The notes beneath the pieces are model-generated. The model saw only the letters and a list, made by a program, of their open reading frames with translations, had not been told where the DNA came from and ran no database searches. Position numbers and translations under genes: made by a program. From Himantopus leucocephalus (lineage: Eukaryota > Chordata > Aves > Charadriiformes > Recurvirostridae), in assembly GCA_003993805.1 (NCBI GenBank), contig RSEF01000001.1, positions 149,434,303-149,498,302 of the forward strand: a stretch of DNA of 64,000 nt. Direction: 5' to 3'. This document shows, in pieces, positions 31,501 to 45,100 of the stretch. Numbering within the stretch: the first letter of the stretch is position 1; the number at the start of each line of letters is the position of its first letter.

Positions 31501-34345
31501 CTTGCTACTTTTCAGTATGAATTTTGGATGCTACCATAGGCATTAGCATAAAAATAAAAGACCAGCAAGAGACCTAGTTATTGCTTGCTGTTGTCAGAGG
31601 ATTGCCAGTAATGCCATTTATTACCTAGTTATCCATCATGCTTGTGTCTTTGTTTGTTTGGTTTTTCCTCTTAAAAAAAAACCCAACAACAATGTGGGCT
31701 TGTGTGGTGTTTATGTATATGCTGCGTATGCTTTACTCAATGGACTGAATATATTTTTTCCTGTAGAACTTGATTCATTGTGTGTTCTCCTGCTTAATGA
31801 ATATTTAAAGTATGGGAGTGTGGAAAGAACAAGGTAAATGGGAAATGAAACCTGGTCATGAATAGATCAGAGAAAACACCTGTTTAGTAGTAACCAGGCC
31901 AATATGACATCCCATACATCAACTTTTTTTTCTTGAGGAAAACCACTTGTGTTTAGACTTCTTATGTATTTGTAATCTATATAAAGAATACCTAGTATGT
32001 ATATGGATCTAGTTCTGTGGGTCACTTTATTACAGACGTTTGAGATAGGTTCCAGCCATTAAGCAGATTTTTTTTTTTTTTACTTGCTATATGTTTAAGT
32101 GATGCAGTGCATGAAGACTTTTCCAGAGAGGTAAAGTAAAAATTGTTACAGTTGTGTTCAGACTTCATTTAATCTGTGCAAACTTGCTTTCTATTATCTG
32201 TGTTTTGAGCCTATTTGACTAAGGTCAGTTGAAGGTTTTTTTTAAATATATATATATATAAGAAAAGTATTGATGCCTCCCTATAAAACTTATGAAAGTC
32301 TTTCTGGGGTTTTGGTTTTGTGGTTTTGGGGGGAGTTTTTTTGGCTTATCTTTAAGATAAGAAACAAATTTGGAAGCTTTCTAATCTTTCTAATTCCCCA
32401 TGGCACGGAATCTCCTGTTTCTTAAAGATTATGCAGCAGGTATGCTGTGCTATTCCCTCCCCAAAAAATAGTATCACAGCTCTGGTGGTGGGTTTTTAGT
32501 AGTTTTATTTTTTTTTTCTTCTAACTTCACACATATGGTCAAATCAGAGCAAGACAGAATTAAGGTTTATAGAATGGGTTGCTGAATGCCTTTTGTTTAA
32601 ATACATTCACTCAGTGATAGGAAATGTCTACAAAGTTTTGAACTGTAACCACTTTTTAAATTCAACTTAATTTACTTGTAGAATGTGTATCCCTTACGTT
32701 TGCTTTGCCAAGCAGCAGACTTTTGGTGGTGTTCACCCAGACTTAAGGTAGATGTTTAATAGAAGTAGATATTTTTGGGAAGTGATTTGTAGTGTTTAAA
32801 TCAGACATGACTTAAGCACTCTGAATTGCTTTCTGAAGGTGCCTACCACTTGCCGTCAGTTCTGTGAGAAGCTGAGGAAACCCGGGCTTCCTTGATACAT
32901 ACCTAGATGCCAACGTAGGCAGCTGTATTAAGATTAAATATACTCCAGCACGATTATTGTCTGCATATTTTCAATGTGTGTGGCTATACCCAAAACTGTT
33001 GGAAAAGTCTTTATTTCTCTGATTGTGCTTTGTTTCTGAACATCACAAGATCGCAGCTTTTCAGTTTGATTTATCGAGCTAATCAGAAGAGAGTCGTAAC
33101 CTACCAAGGATGACAGTGTTTGTGAAGTTAGGATAGAGCTTCCTTTACCTCCCTTTAAGTTAATACAGTATTAGTATTCAGACTTCAGTTAGTTTAGAGC
33201 ATTCTTGGTAAGCCCAGGTCAGGCCACAAAGATAGGAGAACGTTTTCCACAACAAGTTATTGGGGGATCTTTTTGGTGGTCTTTGCATGTATCTGAGGGT
33301 CATTGCGGAGTGCTGAACTCCTCAAGGCAGGAGGAGCCTACTGTTTGGTAAATGCTGGAAGTGCAGCAAATTGCTGCTTTGAGAAACTAAATAGCTTTTG
33401 TCAGGTACACAATTCTTGGGTTGGCTCTTAAAGTAGAAACAGATGGAGCAGTGTGTTTGACAATAGAAAAGAGACGGTTATTTCAAAGTTCTTGTGAACC
33501 CCCATGAAACGCCAAAATCAACTGAAAGCTTTAAACTGTTTAGGCAAAGGTACAGTAGCATTGGCACTGAGGGGAAGGCATCCTGTCCTGTGTCCCTATA
33601 CTTCTCCTGCCTCACCCCTTGTAGAAAAGAAGCCTTCCCCTCTGCCACCAGCCGTGCTTTCTCCCCCTTTAAATCTCTCTCCCCATTTCTAAGTTACAAG
33701 ATTCTTTGAAATATTTAAATTCTTCTACTTATTTACCCACATCCATCAACTCTGATATATGGGTTAGGAAATATGTTGTCATGTTTTTTAGTACAATTCC
33801 TTAGATACAGCGTTTCTTAGTAAAGAGGTTTTTGAAGGATGTAGAGCAGCCTGTTGTTCAAGGGTGGTACAAAGGGCAAAAAATAGTCTCAGTGACTGAA
33901 AGTTGGAAATAGGGAATATATATATAGGGAACTCTGCTGTGGTGCTTGAGAGGCTGTATCCTTTTGGATAGCTAGTAACAGTACAATTTCATCTGTTCTT
34001 GCAGTCCTTTTTCTATCTGAATGACCTTTCAGAAGGAAGATGGATCATGATTGATGGTCCTCTCATTGTGGATGTAGGTGGCCTTATCAGATGCTTTCTT
34101 TGCTCAAGGCACTTAGCTGTTCTGTCAGTCATGTTTCTGAGATCTAGACCATTTCTGTACTCAAAGTAATCTAGTCCTTTGCTGTGTGTTTGTGTCATCT
34201 ACAACAGGGTGTTTAATGTTCTGGTAGTAGCAGAGAGGCAGTTATCTCTGAGCAGTTTGGCAGAGATTGTAAGAATGCTCTTGCTGATGTGTGATGCTGA
34301 ATTCAATTTGATTTTGTTGAAAGTGTATCATGACCTGATGAAACT
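25512..34345 (+). other. SHROOM2: SHROOM2 intron 1, first part
   Basis: Begins with GTGAGA. The first 480 bp belong to the CpG island, including a GGCC repeat at about 25556-25570. AT-rich sequence with T runs (about 26205-26240, 30878-30888, 32069-32082) and an (AT)8 tract at 32246-32261 follows. There is a 15-bp direct repeat at 31060-31074 and 31083-31097. No exon matching the next part of the PDZ domain was found. Confidence 0.7.
32246..32261. repeat. (AT)n microsatellite
   Basis: About eight AT units. Confidence 0.88.
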
Positions 34346-34445
34346 NNNNNNNNNNNNNNNNNNNNNNNNNNNNNNNNNNNNNNNNNNNNNNNNNNNNNNN
34401 NNNNNNNNNNNNNNNNNNNNNNNNNNNNNNNNNNNNNNNNNNNNN
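34346..34445. other. Assembly gap, 100 N
   Basis: Exactly 100 N, directly followed by a CR1 3' end. Confidence 0.98.
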
Positions 34446-34488
34446 CTTCAAGGTCCCTTCCAACCTAAACCGTTCTATGATTCTATGT
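34446..34488 (+). mobile_element. CR1 LINE 3' terminus, body lost in the gap
   Basis: CTTCAAGGTCCCTTCCAACC followed by ATTCTATG-type repeats (TTCTATGATTCTATG) is the CR1 3' end in plus orientation. The remainder of the insertion presumably lies in the gap, because the left flank shows no CR1 similarity. Confidence 0.88.
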
Positions 34489-36994
34489 GTAAATATATCT
34501 GAATCATAACCTGGTTTTAATGAAAACAAAAGATGATGTGCTGTACACTATGTAGGAACGCGTTAAAAGTTCTTTGGTACTAAGGTATAACAAACCTCAG
34601 TGACTATTTCTTCCAAGATACTCCCCACATCAATGGAGGTCTATGGTTTTGTGAAATTCTGTTGCTGCACACCCACTTGTTTATATCTGTCAGGCATTTA
34701 ATTTCTGCTTTTGAGTTCAGATTATTTCCAGATCCTAGAAAATTAGCTATGCAATAGGGATGATAAAATCCCTTTGAAAAACAGATGCCTAAAAAGAGTC
34801 TGACTTCTTTTTTTTTTTTCTTTTTTTTTCTCTCAATGTTGAGCCGAATGAAATCTCTCTTTGTCTCTGAAAAATATCTCTTGGGCATGGGATTTTTCCT
34901 GTGCCATTGTTACTGATGTATAAGCTTGTGTTCCTTGGAAAAAATTGGTAATACTCATTGCATATTGAAAACAATAGAACTATGTGTGTAACAATGAACT
35001 TGTATGGGCTGAATTGCCACCACCTTTTTTTCACCTGTAGAGCAGCTTCATCTTACTCCTTGAAGCATGTTGGCAGACAGTTCAACTAAGATACTGCAAG
35101 TAATGACATGGCAGTAGAAAGAAACACTTGAAGCAGACTTAATATCAATGCAATAACATACTGGGTATTGCTCAAATGTAAGCTAGGCAAACACTGCTTA
35201 GGGAATTNTTTTTTTTTTTTTTTTTTTGAAAACTGGATCTGGTTCATATGCACTTAAGGTCAATAATGTCAAATACTGTCTGTCTTTTCTGCCAGCAGTA
35301 TATATTCTGAGTGCAAAATACCACTAGAACCCTCTACTTGCTAATATTAATGGACAGAGTAACCACTTTTGTAAGACTGGATAGTTACTATCACTTAAGC
35401 AAAATGGCCAAAAATGTGTGGAAGTAATCTGTGATGTGGTAATGTTCATTAGCCTGCAAGTATTGATCCACCTTTGAGACCTGCATTGAAGATGGGAATA
35501 GTATAAGCGTCAGACTTGATTATGGATTTGAACCCTTGTGCAACTACGTGCAGTCTTTTGCAACTAGTGACTGTATCTGCTGGTAGTGGCTTCCCATTTT
35601 CCTAAGAAATACCAAGTAAATAATTAACTGTATACAGCATAAGACATGGTGTTCTCAAAGATGGTGATGTAGCAAGAAAACGTGTGGACACACCACATGT
35701 TCTCTGGTGATGTGAAATTTACTTCCCTCTAGCAAAACAAGATGTAGCCCCTCCACTCTTACGGATAGCCCATGTGGATCATAAAATAAACAGGAAGATT
35801 AAAGCATAAGGTTGTCCACTTTGATTTGTTTCAAGCAATATACTCTGTAGGCTTCCCATTGAAAAGTAAACAAGAAGTGTTTGAAGGAAATGTTGAAATG
35901 CTTTGTTCCCTTAATACCTGTTTTGAAGATGGAAGTGTAAATTTCTTCAACTTGAATCTGAGCTGTACCACTGGCACTGGTGATAAGAACCTTCAGTTTG
36001 TTCTGCTGAATCAGCAACATTCTGGAAGCTGCCTGAAGAATACAATACTTGAAGGTGAAAACCTGTGCCCTCATATTGGAAATGCTCAGCCGCACAGCTG
36101 TGGGATTTAGTACGCCATGCTTAAAGACAGTCCCATGATTTGCTTGGGGGTGGAGGCCTGAGAGGGTGTGCAGCAGCACTGGAGGTAATTACACAAGATC
36201 ACAATAGCAGCAATTTGTGGTTATCTTGGTGGCTGTATCAGTTTTTGTGCTCGTAATTATCACAAGCAAAACTTCCCAAGGGAGCCTGTGTCATACTGAT
36301 GTATGGTTGCTCTGTCATAACCTGGCTGGAGTCAGCTTTGTGACTCCTTGCGCGTGGGAGATGTATCAAGGCCTAGTTTCTGGTTGCTTTGTAGTTTCAG
36401 AGGGAAAGATCTGTGGGAAATGTGGCTAGTACATTTGCAAATATGATGATCTCTTAACATGCAGGTCATGAACGGTAATGATGTATTGGGCATCCCCACT
36501 GATGAGGAAAACATCTTCATCTTGCCAATGAAAGATCTCCATCAATGACTAGACATTTTTTCCTGATTTGCTGCACTCTCTGTATAATGACTGTTGCAGA
36601 AACATTTCTGTGTTTTCTCAGAGAGCAGCTTCTAATTTGTTTCCCATTTTAAGTTTCATACATTTAGACAGAACCAGTATTTTCAGTGCTAAGAGAAAAT
36701 AACCTGCTGGTTCACAGAGGAAAAAATAGTTACAGGGTAGCTCTGGAAAACTTAGTAGACCAGTAATTTCAAATGAAGTTATGTTGCCTAGGAAGATTCC
36801 TGTTCATTTTATTTAAGTGTGCATTTATGGAGTTGCTACAAGTAAGACGAAAACTTACGTGAACTATCTTTATTTAGTCACAAGTTCATGTGACTGGACT
36901 AATTTTATTTGGTCACAACTTGGCCTTAGGATTCTGAGCTTTTGTAAGAACTGAGCATTTGCCAGCCTTAATTAGGGATTGGAGTTGCATTTTC

Positions 36995-37032
36995 CTCATG
37001 CAGCTTTAAAATTCTCATGCAGCTTTAAAACT
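36995..37032. repeat. 19-bp tandem duplication
   Basis: CTCATGCAGCTTTAAAA plus two bases occurs twice in direct succession (36995-37013, 37014-37032). Confidence 0.85.
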
Positions 37033-38738
37033 CTCAACTGAAGTTTTATTTCATAAATGATAGCTGTTGACACAGGGGAGTCTGTCAGTGACAAGTCTCT
37101 GTCAGTATTCACTGACAGAATAGTGATTCATCTACTGTCCAGTCCAAACCAGAGAGCCTGATAAGCTAGCTGTGCTTTCAAGTCAGTAACATTTCCTGTT
37201 TTATAAATATAATAAATAATGATACAGATTTGTGTCAGTCCATTGTGTTTTATAAAAGCTTCTGTTAGACTTTTGCATTTAAGTAAGCTCAAAATAGTCT
37301 TACTGTTCCACATGCAATGTTGCCATGAATCTTACAGGCTGAATAGTACCATACAGTTGAAGGATTTTTGTAGAATAAATATATTGCTTTTATTTCTTTT
37401 CCTTCATCATTGGATGTGTTTGTCCTTGTCTCCAGAGTCAGAGCTGTGTTTTTCTGTAGCGCCTTCATTTGAGATAGCCATCCTATGAATATCTGTTTTA
37501 TGGATGCTGTCTTCCAGTGCTGTTTTCAAAAACCTGTTTACTCTTGCAAACAACATCTGCTACTCCTGGTTGTCACAATATTGGTTAGAGACGGTGTGAC
37601 CTTGTACCTCTTTTTAAAAATGCTTTACCTGCAATAGTTGACAGTATCCTTTACTTTCAAATCAAAAAGGAAATTATTTTTTTGTTAGTCTTTACTTGCT
37701 AACGTTATACATTTTATGGTAGCTGCTGTATAGCTAGTTTAATCTGTCCTTTGTTTTATGGATTGATTTCGTCTGTCCTTCCCCCCGCCTTCCTCCTCAG
37801 CATCGTGAGACAGGGATATTGTCTGGGCAGTCATGTCTGTTGTATCTAGGGACACGGTGACAGCTGTAGTGAGTAGGGACAAAGTCTACCAGACCTCGTT
37901 TCCTGTTTTTGGAAGTCGCTGGGGAATTGAGGACTGGTTCTAAGAAACAGAAGTATAGTGTAAATTATATTTTTAATTATTATTTCCCCTCTTTCCTTTC
38001 GATACAGTCTTTTAATAGTCAGCAAGTTAGGGCTGTCTGAATCTTTCATACCTGCTTTTAAGACAATGGGGCTGTTTTACACAGCTGTCTAACTGGCTTT
38101 ATTATATTCCTGAAAAAATAACTGCCCATCTCCATTTTGTGGATTCATGATAGTATGTGTTACAGATTCATGTATTATAGACTAATATATAATACTATAT
38201 AATAGTTCTTCTTGCCACATATTTTCTAAACTCATGTCTGTCCTGATTAAATTCTCCCTGTGTGAATATTGCTTAGTATCTCTGACCAGCCTGTTCTTCT
38301 CCCTTACACTTCTAAATTCCGCTGGATTCTTGTTTGGGTGGGATGACAAGAATTACATGAAACTTTCAGTTTATGATAACATAGGGGGTTGATTGACATA
38401 GTTCCCATCATGTGACCATTCCCTTTCTAATAAATCCAGATGTTTTATTTACTTGTCTGCTGTTGACCACTGAACTGTTGTTTTCAGAGCATGGCCTAAT
38501 ATGATGCAAGTAAAGATCTCTGGCATACTCCCCAGTGCTTGCCTATGGGTCTGTGTTTATTGCTTGTGGGTGTGTGGGGAAGTTTTGTGTGTGTGTTGCC
38601 TTATCCACAGTGACTTTAAGCAATGCAGTCTTTATTGTGTGTCTCTTTGCAGCCACTGCAGCTTTGACTAATCCAGGTAGTCTTGCATCATCAGTAAACT
38701 TTGATTGTTCATCCTCTTGCAGATCATTTATTTTAAAA

Positions 38739-38836
38739 ACAAAACCCTCCAAAACCAACACAAACAAAAACCCCAACCGACCCCCCAAAAAAAACCTGAA
38801 CAAAACCCTGAAATCAAAAAAAACCTCAACAGCAAA
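38739..38836. repeat. A/C-rich low-complexity tract
   Basis: About 100 bases made almost wholly of A and C on the plus strand, with few G or T. The complement is a G/T-rich strand. Confidence 0.8.
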
Positions 38837-39038
38837 GGCCATAGTGTAGATGCCAGTGAGACTCTTTTGGTATCCTTTCTATATTGTGAAACTGGCCTTT
38901 CTATCACTATCTCTTGTTTTCTCTTAACTGGGCTTTTTGAGAGGATATTTTTTAATTTTTTTTTTAGTCCCATGACAGTATAGTTTCTTTAACAAGTTTT
39001 GTTAAGAAACACTGCCAAAAAATGTAAGAAACACTTCC

Positions 39039-39067
39039 GGGGGGGCCGGGGGGAGGGGGGCGGGAGG
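39039..39067 (+). other. G-quadruplex-forming motif
   Basis: Four G runs of 7, 6, 6 and 3 separated by loops of one or two bases, on the sense strand of SHROOM2 intron 1. It fits the canonical G3+N1-7 rule with very short loops and stands out in AT-rich surroundings. Confidence 0.85.
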
Positions 39068-42000
39068 TGTATTGTTTGGGTAATTCTTCATGTTGAGTCC
39101 TTCAAAGAATTGTAACACAACTGTGAGACAGAAGGCTGCAGAAATGCCACTCTGCTGCTGTCTGCTGCCGTCTCTTCTGTAGGGTGTAAATCAGTAGATA
39201 CTACAGTACTCATGTACTTACCTGAATTTCTCAGGACTGTTGTGGCGCCACTGTAGAGATTACTTTCATAGATTGCTCTCACTTTGTGAGTTAGCAAGGT
39301 AGTTTTGAATGAGAGGTTATACGCTGCATTATGAGTTGCTTTAAAACATAGTGTACTTTTCATTTGTTGACAGTTGTGTGTTTGGTGTTTTTTTTTCTGC
39401 CTCTTGCTGATGCTTCAGTTTGTGACTGTTCTACTGATTCTTCCTTTTGTAAGCAATTACTCTGTGTGGGAATTTCTTGGACTTTCTCTTTTTTTTTTCT
39501 CAAATTTTACAGAAAGCTTCACTTCACTGTTAATGGCAATGCAACATCTTGCTGAGTGTGTGTTATACACAGATTGTTACTCAGGATTTGCAGAGTTTGT
39601 GACTGCAGCTCCAAATTATTGATTTTGGCTTCCCAGATCAAATACTGAGGTTCCTTTCTTGATCTCTGAAAGTTTCTAGTTCAGTTCTTGGCATTCATTA
39701 GAATAGAAGCGTTGTGATTTTAAGTGAGTAAGAAAGGCTGTACGGTCCTATTGCTTTTTAGAGAATGACTTGAAATAAAACCTGATTTGCAGTGTGTGTG
39801 ATGTGCTTGATCTCATAGACACCTGGCCAAAAGCAATTTTAACAAGCAGCTGTATTTTTTTGTTCCATGAGTGCTCCTATACCTTGTTTATAAGACAAGA
39901 ACCTGATCCTGTTTTCTGGTCGGGGTAATTACCAGCAAAATTTGAACATGCTTTGCTTAGTGGAGTTTCTTTGTGTAGTTTGCATAATAACAGTCCATAG
40001 TCTAGTTATTTTTTATAAATTATTAAGCATTCTTTAAATTATTGCTTACTCAGATAATTGGCCCTGTCGTCTTTCTAGGAGGCAGCTGTTTCTCAGTAAG
40101 ACAGTCCTATTTGTTGGACTCCTGTCCAGCTAGTCCTGTCCTGCATTTCTTGGACAGTCCCGACTCATTGATCTTAAAAGCTTTTTTTCAGATCATCTTC
40201 TCATTCTGAGGTCTGACATTTGAGGATGGCTGGGCCCAAAACCACTTGCATACATTAATAATGCTTTATGTGTTTTTTTAGTATGTTCTCTTTATGTCTG
40301 TGGTGTAGCATTACCTGGCTGTATTTGTTTTCTTCCATTTGTTGAAGTGCTTAGACGACATAATTCACTTATCCGGCATTGTCCACTTAGGGACATCATT
40401 TGCTTTTCTCAGGCTCTGGGAAGCTGTGCAGCTTTTGTTCTGCATTAAAGCCATGGTTGCTTCCCTTATTTCAAGAAGAGTTCCGAGCTGTGAGCGAGCT
40501 TTCTGAAAAATGACAAGTCTTTGGATAACTGGGTTTTTTTCAAGGTAACTTTTGCCAAAATTGAGATTATTGGAAAATAGGGGCATGTAAGGTTATGTTG
40601 TGAACTAGGTTTTACCCAAGGGCCTAGATCCTGCTTCAGGATTTGTTCAAAGAAAATCCTTCTCTCTTTGAATTTCATTTTGGCAAAAGAAACTTCAGTG
40701 TAAGATTCAGACTTCCTTTGTAATCTCCTTTTTCTGTTATTTTGTCATACCCTTCTTTGCTTACATCTGTATGAACTCAACTATTCTTTATCTAAGAGAA
40801 AATATCATTGCTCCCGACATACTGTGTGGGCTGACTGATTGGAAAATACAGCAGGCTGGCTTCTTAGCTGAGCTGTGGGTTTGATTTACTATAAATGGGC
40901 TAATTAGTCGTAGGATGCCATACTGCTCATGTTTGTGTGCAAGGAAGCTATGCAGCATTTATGCTGAGTTGCTTACAGTTTTCTATTTCTGGAAATAGAA
41001 ATCAATATCAATGGACTTGTTGTTGTAGTTAAATATAAAGAGATAACATTGGTATAACAAAACTTGAAGTAAAATGTAGAGGAATAGGCAAGACAAAACT
41101 TGTATTTTGTGAGCTGCACAGTCTGTGTCAGTGTTTCTAGATCTTTTTTTAAGTATAGACCTAGCTCAGATTTTTGGATTTTGTTATTAAATAACTGAGA
41201 TGATATTTGTGATTTGCGATTATGGCTGTTCTGGAGCCTTACTAAAGACTAATTGATGAAGGATCTGTGCTTTTTAACCCTTTCACACAGAGATTTAGCA
41301 AGTGCGGTATTCCACTACTTTCAAAGAAAGAATAGAGTGGTAGTCTCTGCTATTACTATGATTGAAGTAAATTAGGCTATCTTAAGGGTGTTGTAAAAAC
41401 AATGTCCTTTGGTATTTGGATATTTTTTTCTCTGTTTGTTTGAATGACAAAAAAACCTTCTAATTCATTTTGTAGTTGCTGGACCCTCTCTCTTCTGTAA
41501 CAGAGAAGCAGTAAAATTCTCATACTAGCAAAATTTTTAGGTCTATCTGTTCAGTAGAAGATGGAAGTCTGTCCTCCAGCCTTATCATTCTACCATTTTG
41601 TACCATCTGTAGACAATTAAGAAAACAAGGTAAGAAAATATTGTTTGCTTTTTGCTCTGTATAAATAAATGGAAGTGAGCATAATAGCAGCCAAAGGAAA
41701 CATTCCTCTGTGATTGCAGCAAGTTTTGTCCAAAATAATAGACCTTGTATTTTGTAAATGTTTGGTTTGCCTCTGATGTTTAACATTTTAGGCTCTTTAA
41801 TGTATTTGGGTGCATACCAGGCTAAGTGTAAAATTTCAAAATCCATTGGTGGAAGTCTTCTAAGACGAGACCACCTGCTGTGTTTGCTGTGTTCTTTCAA
41901 TTGCTCTATTATACAATTTCTTCCGTTTCAAGTTAAGGAAGATGGAGGAGACCACTCAGTTAAAGTATTACTTGGCATTAGGTGTTTATGCTTGTCACCA

Positions 42001-42088
42001 CTTTCCTGGTTTTGGAACAAAAAGTTTTATACAAATGACTTGTCTTTGAATAAAAGTCTTCTAGATCCACAGAACAATGGATCCATCT

Positions 42089-42126
42089 TTCTGTGGATCC
42101 AGTCCAACTTGGTTGGATCCACAGAA
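42089..42126. repeat. Inverted repeat with 13-bp perfect arms
   Basis: TTCTGTGGATCCA (42089-42101) is the reverse complement of TGGATCCACAGAA (42114-42126). The 12-base spacer contributes to an inner TCCAAC/GTTGGA pairing. A further copy of GATCCACAGAA lies at 42064-42074. Confidence 0.85.
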
Positions 42127-45100
42127 GCCGAACCAAGGCTCAACTGTTTCTGCTTCCTGTGAAGTGATGAGGAGATCATGAGACTGTTGCTTCCTGTGCA
42201 CATCAGTAATTATTCTTGGGTTTTAACACTGAAGTAGCTGTTAAGGCTGTGTATGAAGCTAGCTCTGGCACTCTCGTCACAGCACTACTGCTCGCTAATG
42301 AACAAATTGTTAAGAATAATAAATTCTTCAGGCTTTAAAAGTGTCTTCATGTAATTAATATTACAGAAAAAATGAGCACTTTAGTATGAGACTTTAAATA
42401 AACCATGTAGAACTGTATGGTAAACAGTAATGATTTTGGCCAAGAGGCATCTGAGTCAGCACAGAAGATGGTCTGAAACATTCCTTTGTCTTGTGCAAAA
42501 AATAAGGGCTTTCCTTGTACTGAGAGGACAGTGGTGGTCAGCATACCTCTAGTTTTACAAACAGCCTTCTGCAGCTCTGGTAGAAAATCAGATTTGTGAA
42601 CATAATCCAAATGACGGCATTGTCTCTGTACCTTACGATGTGTCTGTGACTGTTGACTAAACCAAAAGTGCCGTCAAACGGGAACCTCCAGAGTTTGTAA
42701 AGCAAAATTATGTCTTGTCCTTAGTCCAGTCTGTACAGTCCTTAGTCCAGTCCTTCTCTGTACGAGAAGGCCTCTCAAACGTTCGTAAGCACTGATACAG
42801 AATGACTCGCCAGTCTTTGAGCCATTTAAAAAGCTCAGCTCTAGCAGCACTTCAATTAAAAGCTGCCACCAGGAACTGTTCTGCTGAGTAAGGTGGTGCT
42901 AGTGTGGGAGACCTGGAAATCATGCTTCAGAAACTGCTGCGCACCCTCTTCTTAGCCACAGTTAATGCTGCGCAAATACTGTCAAGTGATTAAATTTGTG
43001 CCTTACAAGATGTAATGAGGAAATCGTGCTTTAATACAACTTAAAGTATTAAGATAAATCACAGGCAATTTAATGCCATTTTAGAGGCAACTCAAATGTG
43101 TTCTGCCACCTGGGTCTGTCACTTACGTAGTAACGACCTGGTGACAAGGACAGATTTTTACTCTCTGGATTGTGCTGCTCTTAGCAGGTATTCAGTAATG
43201 TAAACAGGTACATTAATGGAAAAGCAGTGGGTAGGGGAGTGTAAAACCTGTATGCATGAAGCCCTGTGAATGTTGACTGATAAGAGTATTTTTAAATTTA
43301 AAGACCTTATTTTGCCCTCCAACTCTGACTTGGGTTCATATAGGAATAATGTTTTGAGCAAAGCCATCTCGTATCAAGCAAATTAAAGGATCTAAATAAC
43401 ATACATCTTAAGTGTCTATGAAGAAAGCATCTGTAGCTGTTATTTTTTCCACACTGAAAATAATGCTGCCTAGTAGACTGGATTTAATTTGCAACATTAC
43501 TCTGTAAATACTTTAATGGCTAATGATGTGGGTCTGCTAGGATGGATGACTTACAAGCCGTTAGCCTGTGCATTCATGGTTGTCTTTTGATAATCTTCAT
43601 TGCTGCTAATCTTTTAAAATTTATCTGAAAATGAGAAAAAAAATTTTGAGGTGACATTGTCCAGGTTTCCATGACAGCAGTGGAGATGGTAGTCTTTCAC
43701 AGAGATAATTTTTGGTTTGGGTGTTTTTTGTNTTTTTTTTTTTTTTTTTTTTTTTTCTGCTGGCTATTCTGTCTGTATGTTTTTACTCTCCAGGTATTAG
43801 TGGTCGTTGTCCATATCCTTTCTACCCCAGCCCCCAACTCCGATGCTGGAACAGCTCAAGGTCAAGAATTTGGCTGTTAAAGGAAACTGTTTTGTTTTGC
43901 ATTAAGATTAATGGAGCTTTAAACTAACCAGGGGAGAAGGATTGTTCTGCTGAAATTGTTAAACACATCCACCCTTTTCAGCAGACGGGTTTTTGTTCTC
44001 AGTAGTTCTGGAAATGAGGTTTTAACAGTTTGCACAAGCAGTAAGATATTCAGTGCAAGTGCGTAATTCCTTTTTTTAATGAAAGGTGAGATTGGATATG
44101 CATAAAAATGGTGATCATAATTAAGAACTTAGGTAAAGCCTAGGCCATAGTAGGGGATCATGCAGTTGGAAATAATCTAAAATTATCTTACTATGCCTTT
44201 GTCCGTGGGTATGCCTTGTGTTAGATTACTCGGAAAAGTGAGTCATAGTCAGTGTATCTCATTGTTCGAGTGATTTGATGGAGACATGGAGAAGACAATA
44301 CAAGGAAGGGCCTCTGAGCCCTCCTTGTCTATTGAAAAGATGTAATGGATCCCACCTTTTGGTAATGGATCCCTAAGTGTCTTCAGGAGTCCTTTTGGGA
44401 GCAGTATGGCAACTGCTTAGTTTTGGAACAGAAAAATCTCAAAGTAAAAATCAAGCAGAGGTGTTTTGTCAGTAGCGTATTTCTCATTATGTGTAATCAG
44501 TTAACTTCTGATGCTTTTTCTTCCCCATCGCCTTCCAGACACGCTTTGCTAGGCACTCCGTCTGGCTTGTACAAGCATTGAGAAGCGTGACCAGCAACAT
44601 GGCTCAGGCCCTCTCTGTTTGATTCCGTGTATTGGAGGGTGCAGTACTAGAAGTAAAATATAGTATTGCCACTCAGTTCTGGCTCAGTCCAGCGTATCTT
44701 TGGCTAACTACAACCAGGCGATAACTTCATAGTCTTTCTGATGAGTAGGAGTTGTTCACTGCATGTGTGCTCACCGCAAAAGCCTACGCTGTCGTTTTTC
44801 ACCGAGAGGTTACACAGTCCAGAGATGAAATGTTAATGTTTGCTTTCAGCCATACGCTTCCAAATTCTTGAGGACTTTTTTTAGCCAGTTAACTTGCATT
44901 TATTACTGGCTAAAGTATTAACATCTTCTGCTGTGCAGTACTTCAGAAGTATAGTTATCTATTTTTATTTTCTCCCTGTAAGACAGATGATGACCCTAGG
45001 GGGTGTAAGGCAAAGACCAACAATTGGGGGTTTCTCCTGCAGCTGGAGTTTTCTAAAGAAAATAAATCAAATCTGAATTTGTACAGGAATGTTTGCCTTG

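Noticed and set aside
34179..34529. Open frames on both strands across the gap at 34346
   Set aside because: They consist largely of N and the CR1 3' end.
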